NCBI GenBank assembly: GCA_027596035.1
Contig: JADGJA010000068.1
Location: 1-50,905, forward strand
Source of the DNA: Thoreauomyces humboldtii
Lineage: Eukaryota; Chytridiomycota; Chytridiomycetes; Spizellomycetales; Powellomycetaceae
Reading direction: 5' to 3'
Length of the DNA stretch: 50,905 bases
Both the position numbers and the translations under genes were made by a program. Within the stretch, counting starts at the first letter, position 1, and every line of letters begins with the position of its first letter. Under the pieces are notes generated by a model. It was not told the DNA's origin, did no database searches, and was given only the letters and a program-made list of their open reading frames with translations. Shown in pieces: positions 32,539 through 43,300 of this stretch.

Positions 32539-33576
32539 TCAGAAACCAAATGCCCAGTCCAGTCCCTCCTTCAGCCATCCCGAGTCTCCCCAGTCACCCC
32601 TCAGAGCAGCCGCTTGGTCAAGCGCATTGTCGAACCCATGCTCTCCAGGTTTGGTGACGTATCGAATCTGAGCACCCACTTTTCCCAAACGGTCCACCAG
32701 TTTCTCGGATTCCCGGGTAGGTACCACTGTGTCGTCCTCCCCGTGGAAGACGAACCATTTCTGGTGGGTCCGTTGGCCTTCAGATGCGATGATCTTGTCC
32801 AACAACCGTCGAGGATACACCCGTTCGTCGTTGCCAAGGTACTTTCCGAGTCGTCCCTGCTGCATCATACCAGCGGCAAACGCCATGGCGTCGGCACCCA
32901 CTCGTTCGGTGGCCACTTTCCCCGGCTCGAGGCCCTCGAGGAACTTGTCGATGCCCTCCCTCGGAACCGGGGGCTGGCCCCAGTACCCCGCGGTCGCCTG
33001 CACTGTGTAATGCGGCTCCTCCAAGTCGAACATGGGATAACCCGCGATGATCGTCGTCTCCGGATGGGCGATGCCGATCTGGGTGGCCATGTATCCTCCG
33101 GCGGAGCCACCGGTCACGACGATGTTGGATAGATCGAGATCGACGGACGGAAACAGTGTAGGGAGGGTGTTGAGCGTCCAGTTGTAGATGGACTGACCAT
33201 CCGCGACGAGGTCGAGACCCGAGGATTCAGGGAGCAGCCGGTAGTCGGCAGACAGAAGGATGGCGTTGTGAAGGTGCGTGTAAGCTAGAAGCCACTGATT
33301 GGCTGAAGAGTCAACAACTGTATGTCTTCCGAGGTGGAAGGAAGTATCTACCTTTGGACAGATGGGAGAAGTAACGGAGCGGCCACCAATGACCATGCCA
33401 CCGCCGTGAAGATTCAGTATGACCTTCGTCCTGGACTTGCTGCTCTCCGAGGCTCCTGCAAGCACGGATTTGGAGGCAATCACGTCCACAAAGAGCGGGA
33501 CGTCGGGAAGCGGCGTCGTATATGTAAAGGTTTGAAGAGTCATAGAGCTCGGGATGGTCCCTTCGGTAGGCAGCAT
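32539..33576 (-). CDS. Alpha/beta hydrolase (esterase/lipase, HGGG type)
   Basis: Two exons, 33576-33352 and 33294-32539, give 326 residues. The 57-nt intron (33351-33295) has GT-AG ends and a TTGAC-like branch site. It is a multiple of three without a stop, so the unspliced message would also read through. Removing it joins SPICPK to WLLAYTHLHN, which suits the family better. Family features are the oxyanion-hole HGGGMVIGG near residue 55, nucleophile Ser at 139 in TGGSAGGYMA, Asp in FHGEDDTVVP and His near 294 in GEHGFDN. It has no signal peptide, so it is probably cytosolic. Substrate is unknown; related fungal enzymes act on short-chain esters. A TATA-like box lies about 96 bases upstream. 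Confidence 0.82.
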   Translation of the reverse strand: MLPTEGTIPSSMTLQTFTYTTPLPDVPLFVDVIASKSVLAGASESSKSRTKVILNLHGGGMVIGGRSVTSPICPKVDTSFHLGRHTVVDSSANQWLLAYTHLHNAILLSADYRLLPESSGLDLVADGQSIYNWTLNTLPTLFPSVDLDLSNIVVTGGSAGGYMATQIGIAHPETTIIAGYPMFDLEEPHYTVQATAGYWGQPPVPREGIDKFLEGLEPGKVATERVGADAMAFAAGMMQQGRLGKYLGNDERVYPRRLLDKIIASEGQRTHQKWFVFHGEDDTVVPTRESEKLVDRLGKVGAQIRYVTKPGEHGFDNALDQAAALRGDWGDSGWLKEGLDWAFGF

Positions 33577-34025
33577 TTCTAAATGCTTGGTTGAATCTGT
33601 TGATGGAAGCAGAATGATAGAAAAAAGAATACAGACGTCGGGTTTGACCTTCCTGACCTTGGAGACGATCCTTTATAGAAGCTCAAAGACCCATGAACGG
33701 TGCGGGAGCGGAATTCCGTTTGGGCGGATGTGGAGAGTTTGACAGGTTTCGGGGCGGAAGTCCGTTTCCCGCTCAACCTGTCAATTATCCCCCCTGTCAA
33801 TTACTCAACCCGCCATCCGCCAACCAGCTGGACCCTCGTTGATAACCGAACCCACCTCCGCATCAAAGGACTCTTCTATTCTTCCCGGATTTGTCATTCT
33901 GTACTCTCCCTCATTTGTTTCGTGCATCGGCCCTCTGGTCGCCGGTCTCAGCTAGAGGGAACGTGACTCGGTAAAACCACACATGTATATGCTTTCTATG
34001 CAAAAGAGATGAACGTGAAATGCCA
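33577..34025. other. Intergenic region between MSH2 stop and hydrolase start
   Basis: About 450 bases with both neighbours on the minus strand. It contains the TATA-like box noted separately, and two near-identical short runs around CATCCGTC and CCCGCTCAACC type sequence that are too short to call. No gene seen. Confidence 0.35.
33672..33677 (-). promoter_or_regulatory. Candidate TATA box of the alpha/beta hydrolase gene
   Basis: TATAAA on the minus strand, 96 bases upstream of the hydrolase ATG at 33576, in a GC-rich surround. Distance suits a fungal TATA element; unsupported by expression data. Confidence 0.4.
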
Positions 34026-37000
34026 TCAAAACGTTGCTAGCACTTCTCTCACGAAGGGACTGCTAGCAAACTCGTCGGCATATCGATCCCTCAGAGCCTC
34101 CAATTCCCTGACTCCCTCCATCCCATCCCCTAACGACCTGCACTCTTCCATGAACCTTTCCACCAACGCCTCCCCGTCCTTCCTCTCCTCCTCCCCGCAC
34201 TTCCACCGCACCTCCCTCCTACCACCGCCTCCGTCCGGCTGATGATCGAAATCCTCCAGCTCGGCCGCCTTGCGCTTGGCCATCCTGACGACCCCTTCCG
34301 GGAAGCCAGCCAGCTCGGCGACGTGGATTCCAAAGCTCTGGTCGCATGGTCCCTCCCTCACTCTGTACAGGAGGGTGACCCTCCCTTCCTCCATGACCGC
34401 CGCCACGTGTCGATTCCTGACCGTGCCGGCCGCCACCTGCTCCTCGAGTCGGGTGAGCTCGTGAAAGTGGGTGGCGAAGAGCGTCAGACATTTGATCTCG
34501 GTGACGACGTGGTGGGCGATGGCCCAGGCGAGTCCGAACCCGTCGTACGTGCTCGTCCCCCTCCCCAGCTCGTCGATGATGAGGAGACTCCGTTCCGTGG
34601 CGGATCGCAGGATCGCGGCCGTCTCGAGCATCTCGCTCATAAAGGTGCTGACGCCTCTCAGCGTCGAGTCTCCGGCTCCGACCCTCGCCAGGACGGCGTC
34701 GAGGACCGGCAGCCTGGCGGAACGACACGGTACCCTGGATCCGATCTGGGCTAGGAGCGCCACGCAGCCAATTTGGCGGATGTAGGTGGACTTTCCACCC
34801 ATGTTGGGTCCCGTGATCACGTGGAGGGCCGAATCCCCGCGATCCATCCGAACGTCATTGTCGATGAAGGAAACGTCCGACTGCATCTCCAAACACGGAT
34901 GTCGGGAAGCTTCAAGCTCCAACGGCCCCGACTCCGTCAACACCGGTCGTACGTACGGGATGGGAGCGTTGACCGCCACGTGGGCTATGCTGATCAAGAC
35001 ATCCAAGCGTGCGATCAACTGGTTCAGCATCTCCAACACGGGAAAGTAGCTTGCCGTGATCTCGATGACCTCCTTGACGAGTTTTCCCTGAACGGACTCG
35101 TATTCTGACGTGAGCTGTTGGTACTGGTCGTTCAACCGTTTCAGCGTAGAGGTTGTAAAGTAGACTCCGTCCTTTCGTGTCGCTAGCTCCAGGTAACCCT
35201 TTCTTCCCCTAATGATCCCCGACTCCTTTCTTGAAAGTCTCATGATGTAGCCGTACTGGGCGTTCCGCTCGAACTTCAGCTTCTTTTCGTACTCCACGTC
35301 AAGGTCGTCTGCTGCCTTGACCGCCTCGGGTTCGAGTTGATCGTGGACAGCGGTCATCTGTACCCTGACAGCCTGTAGATCGGCGTCAAAGTCCGCTTTT
35401 ATCCTGAAATCGTGATGATCCACGGCGGCCAGGTCGATGGTTGTCTCAACCAGCTCGGTGAGGTTGCTGAGCTGAGAGAGGTATGAGACGAGCTTGTTGG
35501 TAAACTGCTCCTTGAGAAGGGACGACGTCGCCGAATGATCTTCGAAGGTGTCCCTCAGACCCGGCAGCCGTAGTACGACTTGGTAGACTCTCACTACGTC
35601 CTGCAAGCTAGCAGTTTGCTTCTGAAACCTCTTTGCAAGGCGATGCAGATCCGGGAAATTCTTCAGATGATCGTCTTGGATGCAACCTCTCAGTCCCCCG
35701 TCTTCACAAAACACGTCCACAAGGTCCTGCCTCGTGGTGATGTCAGGTAAACTCATCAGGGGCTGCTTCAACCATTGGGCGAGCAATCTGGATCCCTGAG
35801 GTGTCTTGCACTTGTTTAGCAAACCGTAAAGTGACATGCTCTTGTTGCTTCCATCCTGAGGTCCGGGCATGAGGTTGAGTGCCCTGACTGCCGCGGCGTC
35901 CAGACGCATGTACTGGGCCAGATCGTGCGTGTGTAGCGTGTATCCGTGAAAGTTTGTCTCGACGGTCAGCAACCCCAGGTAGCGAATCAAACATGCCACG
36001 CACGACATAGCGAGGTGGAGTTCTCTTTCGGGGAGAGCCGCCGTCGATACCCCTTGTTCCGTCGATAGCAGGCGGTCAAGGTCCTGGTCGATGTCTTTTG
36101 TGTTGAACTCTGACTTCTTCCGATGTGTAATCACCACCCCGCATCGTTCCAGCATGCCCGAGATCTTGAGCAGCTCATAGTTTTGCGAGTCGTCCGCAAC
36201 GAGGCATTCTTTGACGCTGAGCTGGATGAGTAAGGACTGGGTAAAGAAAATTTAATGATGAGTACTTCCGTCTCACACTCGGGCATTGTTCCATATAACA
36301 GCCATTTTACCTCAAAATTGGAAAACGTGTCATTGTCAACAAATTCGGCCACCCCAATCACCCGCTGTGTCGTGGCGTCTGTGTAAGCAACTCCGAGGAG
36401 CTGTTGAGAGAGTAGGAGTAAGCTCATGGATCACACGTACTGCCCCGCTCGTGTTCTTCTTGCCTTCTGATCGCCCTTGCTCTCAACCTTGACCACTGCG
36501 ACCACGGGACTGCTCGAGACATCATTTGCGAGGAACAAAATGTCCTCCACGTCGACGAGGTTCCCCGGGGAAGCTCTTTTCGTGACCTGCCACTGAGAAC
36601 CCTTTCGGCCCTCGGAAGACCAAATCTCGACCCTATACAGTCTGACGAGGAGGAGGTCTCGCAAGAACGATGTGGTGTTGAGCTTTGAAAGAGTACAAGA
36701 TGGAATGCCGTTGCGCTCGTCTAAGTCAGAGCTTGAAGATGAGCGCGATGTTGCCCACAACGGTCGGAATAAAGGCACCCGGCAAAGTTCACGCGGCCCC
36801 AGTCAAGACACGTACCTCCTAAGTACTTGATGACGGTGGAAGTCTTGTAAACATTCTGTGCGACGTAGAGGGCGTCCTCTCCGTGGACGCTGTAATAGTC
36901 CTAAGGAAAAGAGGGTCAGAAGTAGGAGAGGGACGAAAAATGCCCTGGCGTTCAACTCACGTTGCGTTCGAAAAGCCGGATAGTTGATTCTGGTTTCTAA

Positions 37001-37257
37001 GAAGAGAAGAAGCACGCGTAGAACTTTGTTCAGATATTCTTCCATGAAGAACGACGGGCAGAGGTGCGAAGTGGTGTGCGCTCACCTCCGGCAGTCCTTT
37101 GAAGAAGGTTACAAAGCCTTGTTCTGCAGGTCTGTCTGCACCGCGAGAAACGCCGCGTGAGAAACTACATCACAGCATCGCTTTCGCTACAGACGCTGCG
37201 ATTGGAAAGGCCGATACCCAACGAGAAGTCTGGCCGGTCCTCCTGCTTGTCGACCAT
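34026..37257 (-). CDS. MSH2: MSH2, DNA mismatch repair MutS homologue
   Basis: Common subunit of MutS-alpha and MutS-beta; recognises base mismatches and loops. Seven exons (37257-37218, 37135-37086, 36996-36961, 36900-36816, 36720-36437, 36400-36311, 36236-34026) give 931 residues, matching the family. The start MVDKQEDRPDF leads, after splicing, into GFVTFFKGLPE and STIRLFERNDYYSVHGEDA, the N-terminal mismatch-binding domain. Later motifs include YRVEIWSS, KRASPGNLVDVEDILF, ITHRKKSEFNTKDIDQDLDR and LNKCKTPQGSRLLAQWLKQP. ATPase motifs are Walker A GPNMGGKSTYIRQ (about 671), [33 protein letters not shown] and LFATHFHEL. The fifth intron is only 36 nt. The motifs of the ATP site are all intact, so the gene is expected to be functional. 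Confidence 0.93.
36401..36436 (-). other. 36-nt intron in MSH2
   Basis: GTGTGA donor, GCTTAC branch-like site and CAG acceptor. It contains an in-frame TGA, so it must be removed; removal joins RAGQY to LLGVAYTD, which fits the conserved MSH2 sequence. A stronger GTACGT donor five bases upstream would break the frame. It is the shortest intron in the window. Confidence 0.65.
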
Positions 37258-37640
37258 TACTGTGCGGAAAGGAGCGAGAGTGGTACTTGTTCCAAGCTTG
37301 GAAGGTAACGCTTTCCGTTGTGCCCAGGCCCTGTGAGTTCAGTTGCAGCAGATGAAGAACGAGAGAGGCGCAGAGGGTTGAGAAGATCCGATCCTGGTAT
37401 CTAATTGCAAGCTGTAGAAGGGTGTCCCGTGTGACGAAGTCCAGGGAGGAGGAGGAGGATATCGAGGGAGGTGAGTCCGAACAATCGGTTGCTTTCGGAC
37501 ACTCGGACAGGTTGTGCAACGACAAAAGTGAGCCTTCTGGCAAGTTCCGGGGAGCAATGATAAATGCATTAAAAGAAAAAGGGTATGGCTGTGCGTGTGC
37601 AAGTGTAGTGTGGCGAAAGGAGCAGTGATACGTGCTCGGC
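37258..37640. other. Intergenic region upstream of MSH2
   Basis: About 380 bases between the MSH2 start and the stop of the lipase-like gene, both minus strand. No gene, TATA box or cell-cycle box recognised. Confidence 0.35.
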
Positions 37641-39530
37641 TTAAAGTCCAACATGGCTATCTATGAGTATTCCGGTCAAATCCTCCCCGCTCGCCGGAGC
37701 TTTGGGTCTGCCCTCCTCTACCTCGTCGAGGAACAACTTGATGCGACGAAGAGCGGTGGCGCTCTCCTTCAACCAAGGCATTACGATCCAGACGTGAACC
37801 ATGTCGCTGTACATCTCGTGTCTGAGCCACGATCTCGAGCCGTCCTTGCCGACATTGTCCTTGTCGTACTTTTTGGCCAGAGCAAGGGAGTCGTCTCTCA
37901 GGACCTCCGCGTCGCCCGCCTGGACGAGGATGGGTGGAAGTCCCGCGAGCGTGTCGGCAAAGATGGGTGACACGAGCGGGTGTCTGACGAATCGTTCCAC
38001 GCGATCTTTCACCGTCGTCGTGGCTGCGGCCGTCTCCTCGTCCGTCGGTGGGGATTCTGGAGACGCGGCGGCAGCTACGGAAGAGGGACGAGGTGGAACT
38101 TTTGCGCCGGTTCCGTTCCGGAGGGGAGAGGGGGACGCGCTACGACTTCCGGGCTGGGAGACTGGGAGGTGCTTTGCGAGCTTTGCGAGCTCTACGCTTG
38201 AAAGCGTGCACGCCTCTCCATACAGGTACATCTTAACCGGATGAGGCACGCCCGGCGCAATGTCGGCATGAATGTCCCTGGCGAACGCTGGGAGCCAGTC
38301 CAGCTTGTCGTTGTCGCGCCAGGATGCGGATCGGAAGGTCAGGTCTAGCCAAGGACTCAGAAAGACGGCCGCGCCAGGCATGGGAAGAAGAAGGTTGCGG
38401 AGAGGACTTCGAAGATACATATTGAGGTAGTTAAGGAGGCTCAGAGCAAGGCCGGCACCAGCGCTATCCCCCATGATGACAATATTTGCTGGGTCGACGG
38501 GATCGTGTGTCGGATCCAGATGACGGAAAGCAGGGTGATGTGGATCAACGAGGTAGAGGTAACCGGCAAAGGCATCGTGGATGGCGGCGGGGAAAGGTGA
38601 CTCGGGGGCCAAGCGATAGCGCAAAACGAAAACCTTGCAGTTCATCTCTTGAGCCAGTCGGCCCGTCAAGATGCGATAGAGCTTCGGGCTGCCCGTAATA
38701 TAGGCGCCTCCATGGAGATAGTATATGATCTGATTCCGCATTTTCGGTCTATCAGGCGATGCGACTGGCGATATCCACTCTCCCTCAAGGTCGTACTTTC
38801 GTTTTTGAGCGCTCCACAGATGGGCCGTGTCGAGTGGAACGGTAGGACACCGCCCAGCCATGCCTTTTTTCCTCCACTCTGCGCCTTGCGCCTCGAACGT
38901 GAGTAGGAGTGCGCGATCTATTGTAAAACTGACGAGCTTGAGCTCGACTTCGGGGGGAAGTCGCGAAGCGCCCACGGCATTGGACCAGAATCGAAGCCGA
39001 GGTATTGACACGCCCGGAAACGCCACGTTGGACCTTACAAAATGAAGTCCAAGATGCATGGATGCTCCCCATGCCGGCCTCGTTGATCCCGATGTGACCA
39101 TGGCAGCAAGTCCCGATACGAGAGTGCCCACTTGATGGGACCCGAAAGCGGCCACCACCAGCATCTCCCGGATAGCCAGAGACAGCATATTCGTGTTCAA
39201 GGAGTCATATATGGACGCGCTTGGTACGAGGTCGTGGGGGTTTGGAACGTCAAGAGGTGGCGGGGAAGCGGCTGCGGTCGGAGACGTGGGGAGACGAGCA
39301 AGCGATGTCCCGGATAGATTCCTCACAAGCTGACCGAACGGAGATACAGCGGAATCTCCTCTCGCACAAAGCATCATGTCTAGCACGGCATCATCGTACG
39401 CAGGCGGTGGTAATTCACTTGTAGGAGAGTCGACGTCCAAGAGATCCACTTCGTCGGGTCCTTCCAAGCACCATGCCTGACGGAAAGCCAGAGCAGGAAG
39501 AAAGCTGGGACCTCCTAGCGGTCCATCCAT
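37641..39530 (-). CDS. Hormone-sensitive-lipase-like alpha/beta hydrolase
   Basis: Single-exon gene of 629 residues starting at the only upstream ATG (MDGPLGGPSF). The first 270 residues form an N-terminal region with no clear motif. The catalytic part has the HSL-family oxyanion motif YYLHGGAYITGSP near residue 274, the nucleophile Ser at 356 in GDSAGAGLAL, and FVLRYRLAPESPFPAAIHDA between them. The Asp/His end of the triad is most likely AGDAEVLRDD and YSDMVHVW (His about 576). A Ser/Pro/Ala-rich insert of about 70 residues (SRSASPSPLRNG onward) splits the core between them. HSL-type enzymes hydrolyse acylglycerols or sterol and other esters; substrate here is unknown. No signal peptide. 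The absence of introns contrasts with most neighbours. Confidence 0.83.
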   Translation of the reverse strand: MDGPLGGPSFLPALAFRQAWCLEGPDEVDLLDVDSPTSELPPPAYDDAVLDMMLCARGDSAVSPFGQLVRNLSGTSLARLPTSPTAAASPPPLDVPNPHDLVPSASIYDSLNTNMLSLAIREMLVVAAFGSHQVGTLVSGLAAMVTSGSTRPAWGASMHLGLHFVRSNVAFPGVSIPRLRFWSNAVGASRLPPEVELKLVSFTIDRALLLTFEAQGAEWRKKGMAGRCPTVPLDTAHLWSAQKRKYDLEGEWISPVASPDRPKMRNQIIYYLHGGAYITGSPKLYRILTGRLAQEMNCKVFVLRYRLAPESPFPAAIHDAFAGYLYLVDPHHPAFRHLDPTHDPVDPANIVIMGDSAGAGLALSLLNYLNMYLRSPLRNLLLPMPGAAVFLSPWLDLTFRSASWRDNDKLDWLPAFARDIHADIAPGVPHPVKMYLYGEACTLSSVELAKLAKHLPVSQPGSRSASPSPLRNGTGAKVPPRPSSVAAAASPESPPTDEETAAATTTVKDRVERFVRHPLVSPIFADTLAGLPPILVQAGDAEVLRDDSLALAKKYDKDNVGKDGSRSWLRHEMYSDMVHVWIVMPWLKESATALRRIKLFLDEVEEGRPKAPASGEDLTGILIDSHVGL

Positions 39531-40382
39531 CTAGAGTATTGGGACTCGGAAGGTGTTTCGAAAAGTTAATGCTCGTTTTGAGAATTCCACTGGGAGCCTT
39601 CGTGTAGGTGCAGTTTGCGGGTGCATCATGTGCGCCAAAAAGCCAAAGGTGGGACCATGACTCACGCAGACAACACCAGTGACCGCATTTGGACAGACCT
39701 GCATGGTCGCAGACGGTCAGATGCAGAGTCGATGCCGGCGAGCGGCACGGCCACCTACAGTAAAGATGCAGAATAGGGATCCACGCTGCAGGGGCTACCG
39801 CACTGGCCGTGCGGCCTATGAAGAGCTGCAGGAGTTTCGGCTCTTGGTGTTGAGCTCAGGCTGCACGGGTTTGCGCCCTTGGCTCTGAAGCCTCCCGCAT
39901 GGCGGTTAGTCGTCATTCTTGGTTATCGTCCGTGCTCCTTGCTATCGCCCAGCATTGACCATCGTCGCTACAAAGTATTGCCTCCAATCGTCATTCGCCA
40001 TGCTTCTTTAACGTCTCGCGGTCTGTGGTCTTTGCGACTGCCGAGAGTCCCACTTTTCAATCATGATACTTTTTTCGTTTCTCGCGGTCCATGGTGCGTA
40101 CCACTGGCCGAAAGTTCCAGTTTCTAATCGCCGTTTCGTTCATATCACTGGCCGAAAGTCAAGATCGTTCAGCTGTCCTGCTGAGCGGACATGGTAGTAA
40201 CGGGCCTGTCGACACTCCGTCTCTGGTTGTCGACAGAGTCAGCCTTCTCTTGTGATTTCTGAACACGGCGATGTAAGACCCTTGCATGCAAAGCTCCAAA
40301 ATCGCTGGATGATTGGCTTTCCAGCTACTGCTTCGAGGTTCTACTAAGCTCTAAAAACTAATTTCTTCTCGCCGTCGTGTAA
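39531..40382. other. Intergenic region between PEX1 stop and lipase start
   Basis: An 852-base region between two minus-strand genes. No coding sequence was recognised. It contains the degenerate tandem repeat at 40006-40163 and, near 40205-40236, an inverted repeat of CTGTCGACA with a loop of about 13 bases. Confidence 0.4.
40006..40163. repeat. Degenerate tandem repeat of about 66 bp
   Basis: The element TCTCGCGGTC occurs at 40014-40023 and again at 40080-40089 (66 bases apart). Each is followed by a related block: GACTGCCGAGAGTCCCA near 40036 and CACTGGCCGAAAGT at 40102-40115. A third copy of the latter is at 40146-40159. The units have diverged. They may be remnants of local duplication or of a mobile element; no ends or coding sequence are visible. 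Confidence 0.5.
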
Positions 40383-43300
40383 CTACGCCATGGTTGCCCT
40401 CTGCCCAACTGACGCTTCTGCGGGCTTTCCACCCAAAAAGCTGTCATAAATGCGTTGCAACCTCATCTTCTCCTGCTCGCTGACCGAGGGCCGCGTACCA
40501 CGGAGGGCCTCGTCGAGATCTGCGCTCGATATATAGGTTTTCTGGTCGACCGAAGGAGATTCATGTTAGTCTTTGCCAGAAGTACGGAACTTTGCTGTCG
40601 CTATGGAACATCGCGACCCGACTCACCGGATGTTCGATCACGTCACTCGGCCCATCTGTGGCTGCCTCGCCCCGCAGAGCAGCTATGGACTCCGCTGCGT
40701 TCTTGTGTGTGGCCTCGATGCGTGTTGCCAGGGCCGACCGTTCTACGGGGGTGAGGTTCTTCACCGCTCCTTTCTCCAGGATCACGAACTCTACTGCTCC
40801 GCGTTCCTTCCTGTTTGTGGTGGAGACGCCTTGTTGCTTTTTGGCTTCCGCGGCGTCGATCACGTGGTGGATGGCCTCGAGGTGGGCGTTGTAAAGGAGC
40901 GCCTGGAGATCGGCCCCGCTGAAGCCTTCGGTGCGGGCAGCGTAGCTTGCCAGGGACACTGAGGGCTCGAGGGACAGTTTCGTGGACACGGCTTGCAGAA
41001 TCTGCGCAGAGTAGAGTAAGCAGAGAGCAACATGCCGTGAAGAGATGGAGACTTGCATACTTCTAATCGCTCCGCTTCATCCGGCATTCCGCAAAGTAAA
41101 CTCTTATCTAAGCGGCCGGGTCGAAGCAGAGCCGGATCGATGATATCAGGTCGACTTGTAGCGGCGAGGACGTATACACCGTCAAGGCCTTCGGCACCGT
41201 CCATCTGGGTGAGCATCTGGTTGACGACACGGTCGGTGACACCGGTGTTATCATTTCCTCTATGAGATGCAATGTTAGCAATCGGGAATGCACGGAAGGG
41301 TAACGATCTCGGACGCTTACCGGCGGGGAGCAATCGCGTCAAATTCATCGAAGAAGAGGATACAAGGTTTCGCTGCAGACGCTCGTTCGAAAAGGTCACG
41401 AACCTGGCAGAGGGAATCAGCACCTTTCCAGTGTTCTCACTTTAGGTGATTTCCAACTCACGCTCTGCTCACTGGCTCCGATGTACTTGTTCAAGAGCTC
41501 CGGACCCTTGACGCTGATAAAATTGAGGCCGCATTCCTTTGCCACAGCGGACGCGAGCAGGGTCTTTCCGCAGCCGGGGAATCCGTAGAGAAGAAGGCTA
41601 GATTGTCAAGCGGCAAGTGGGTAAGTACCAGGAAGCCGACTGCATGGCATGGCGATTGCGCAACTGCATACCCAGATCTCAGGCGAAGTGCGCAGTTTGC
41701 GAAAATGGCCGCATACTTGGTCGGCCATTCGAGCGTTTCCAACAGCGTCCGCTTAGTTTGTCTCAGGCCTACAGATGAAATCTCGATCAGTATGGGTCCA
41801 GCCATCTCAGGTAGCCATCTGTTCCTACCCCCAACGTCTGACCAAGCCACGCCACCGCCCTTTTCAAGCTTCACGTTCTTAAGATTCGCCGGCACGAAAC
41901 CCTCCTGCGCCTTCACGTAATCTTCTCCTTCCACCCGCATCTCGCTTTCTCTTGCGATCTGTCGACCATGTAAGCGATCATCCACGTGACGGATGGCAGC
42001 ACCGTGAACAGCGCGCTGCGTCAGGGTGTACAAGTCCGCAGGACTGTAACCTTCAGTGGTACCAGCCACTGAGGACAGGTCAAGAGAGGCAGGCGAGTAG
42101 GTTGTGAGTTTGGTCGATTGGAGCATGATCTCAAGAAGCTGTGATAGGCGAATGCAATGCAAGGAATCTCAGGATGAAGGGTCCCGGGATAAATCTCTCA
42201 TCTTGGCTACGTGGCTTACCTGCTGCCGCTGCGGCTTTCCTGGAGGGGTTATGTGCAAGATTTCTCCGAAAAGATGCTGCGTGAGGAGTGCAGCATGTAC
42301 GGACGTGCGCTGTTGACACGTTGCCAGGATGACCAGTCCGAAACTCTGCCGAGCCCGGTTCATGAGCTCGATGAAGATCTCTGTCAGTTGCCGACTGCGA
42401 CTCGAGTCAGTATGCTGGAAGCGGATTGCGCATAGGCGATGTTGTCAACAAGCAAGGTTTGCATGCATATCCAGCGCGAATACGGCAACGCTACCTCCTG
42501 TTCGGCAGGTATCATCCGATCCAGATCGTCTAGAACTAGGATGCAAGGGAATTGCCATATGGCTTTATATACCGCGTCCTGGAGGATATCCTTGACCCGG
42601 ATGGGGCGCTCAGAAGCAAGGTCCGCGCAATCAACAAAGACGCTATCTGTGGAGGAGTGATTTAGCTGATCTTCTCTAGTCCGCAACAAGACGCTATCTG
42701 GGAGTACTCACGAGCAAGGGTTTCCCAATCCAGACTCAGTGCATGCGCGGCAGCTTTGACGATGCTTGTTTTCCCACTTCCACGTGAGCCATAAAGAAGG
42801 ATTCCGCCTGGGGCTGTTGGCAAGGTGTAAGCCTTGAGATTGAAGTTTCAGAGTGAAATCCTGCCATATACCGGGTGCGCCCATAGCCTTCCTTATCATT
42901 GGCCAAGCTATCCGCGTCTTCATCTCAAAATGCAGTTGTTGCATCAACGCATCAACCCCGGCCAACCTTGGCACCGGTTCCCGCGCTTCCTGAGAAGTGT
43001 CCTTGACAGTCACAGATGCTCCCATCTCAATAGTAATCGTCTCCACGGCGACGGCATCTATCCGAGCGCAGAGAGGCATCGCCGACTTTGCTACATTGCC
43101 CTTCTCTGGAAGAACCGTGATCTGTACGTTGGTGGTGGTGCCCGAGGAAAGCTTCAGAGGAACCTCGTGGATGGTTTCTGTCGTCAGCAGAGTGTGCCCG
43201 CTGTGAAATGTGATTCGTCCGAGAAACTCTTGCATGGCTTGCACTACGATTGCCGAATCTTCCTTGTTCTTTCCGAGAACAATGCTTTCCCCCTTGGTCA

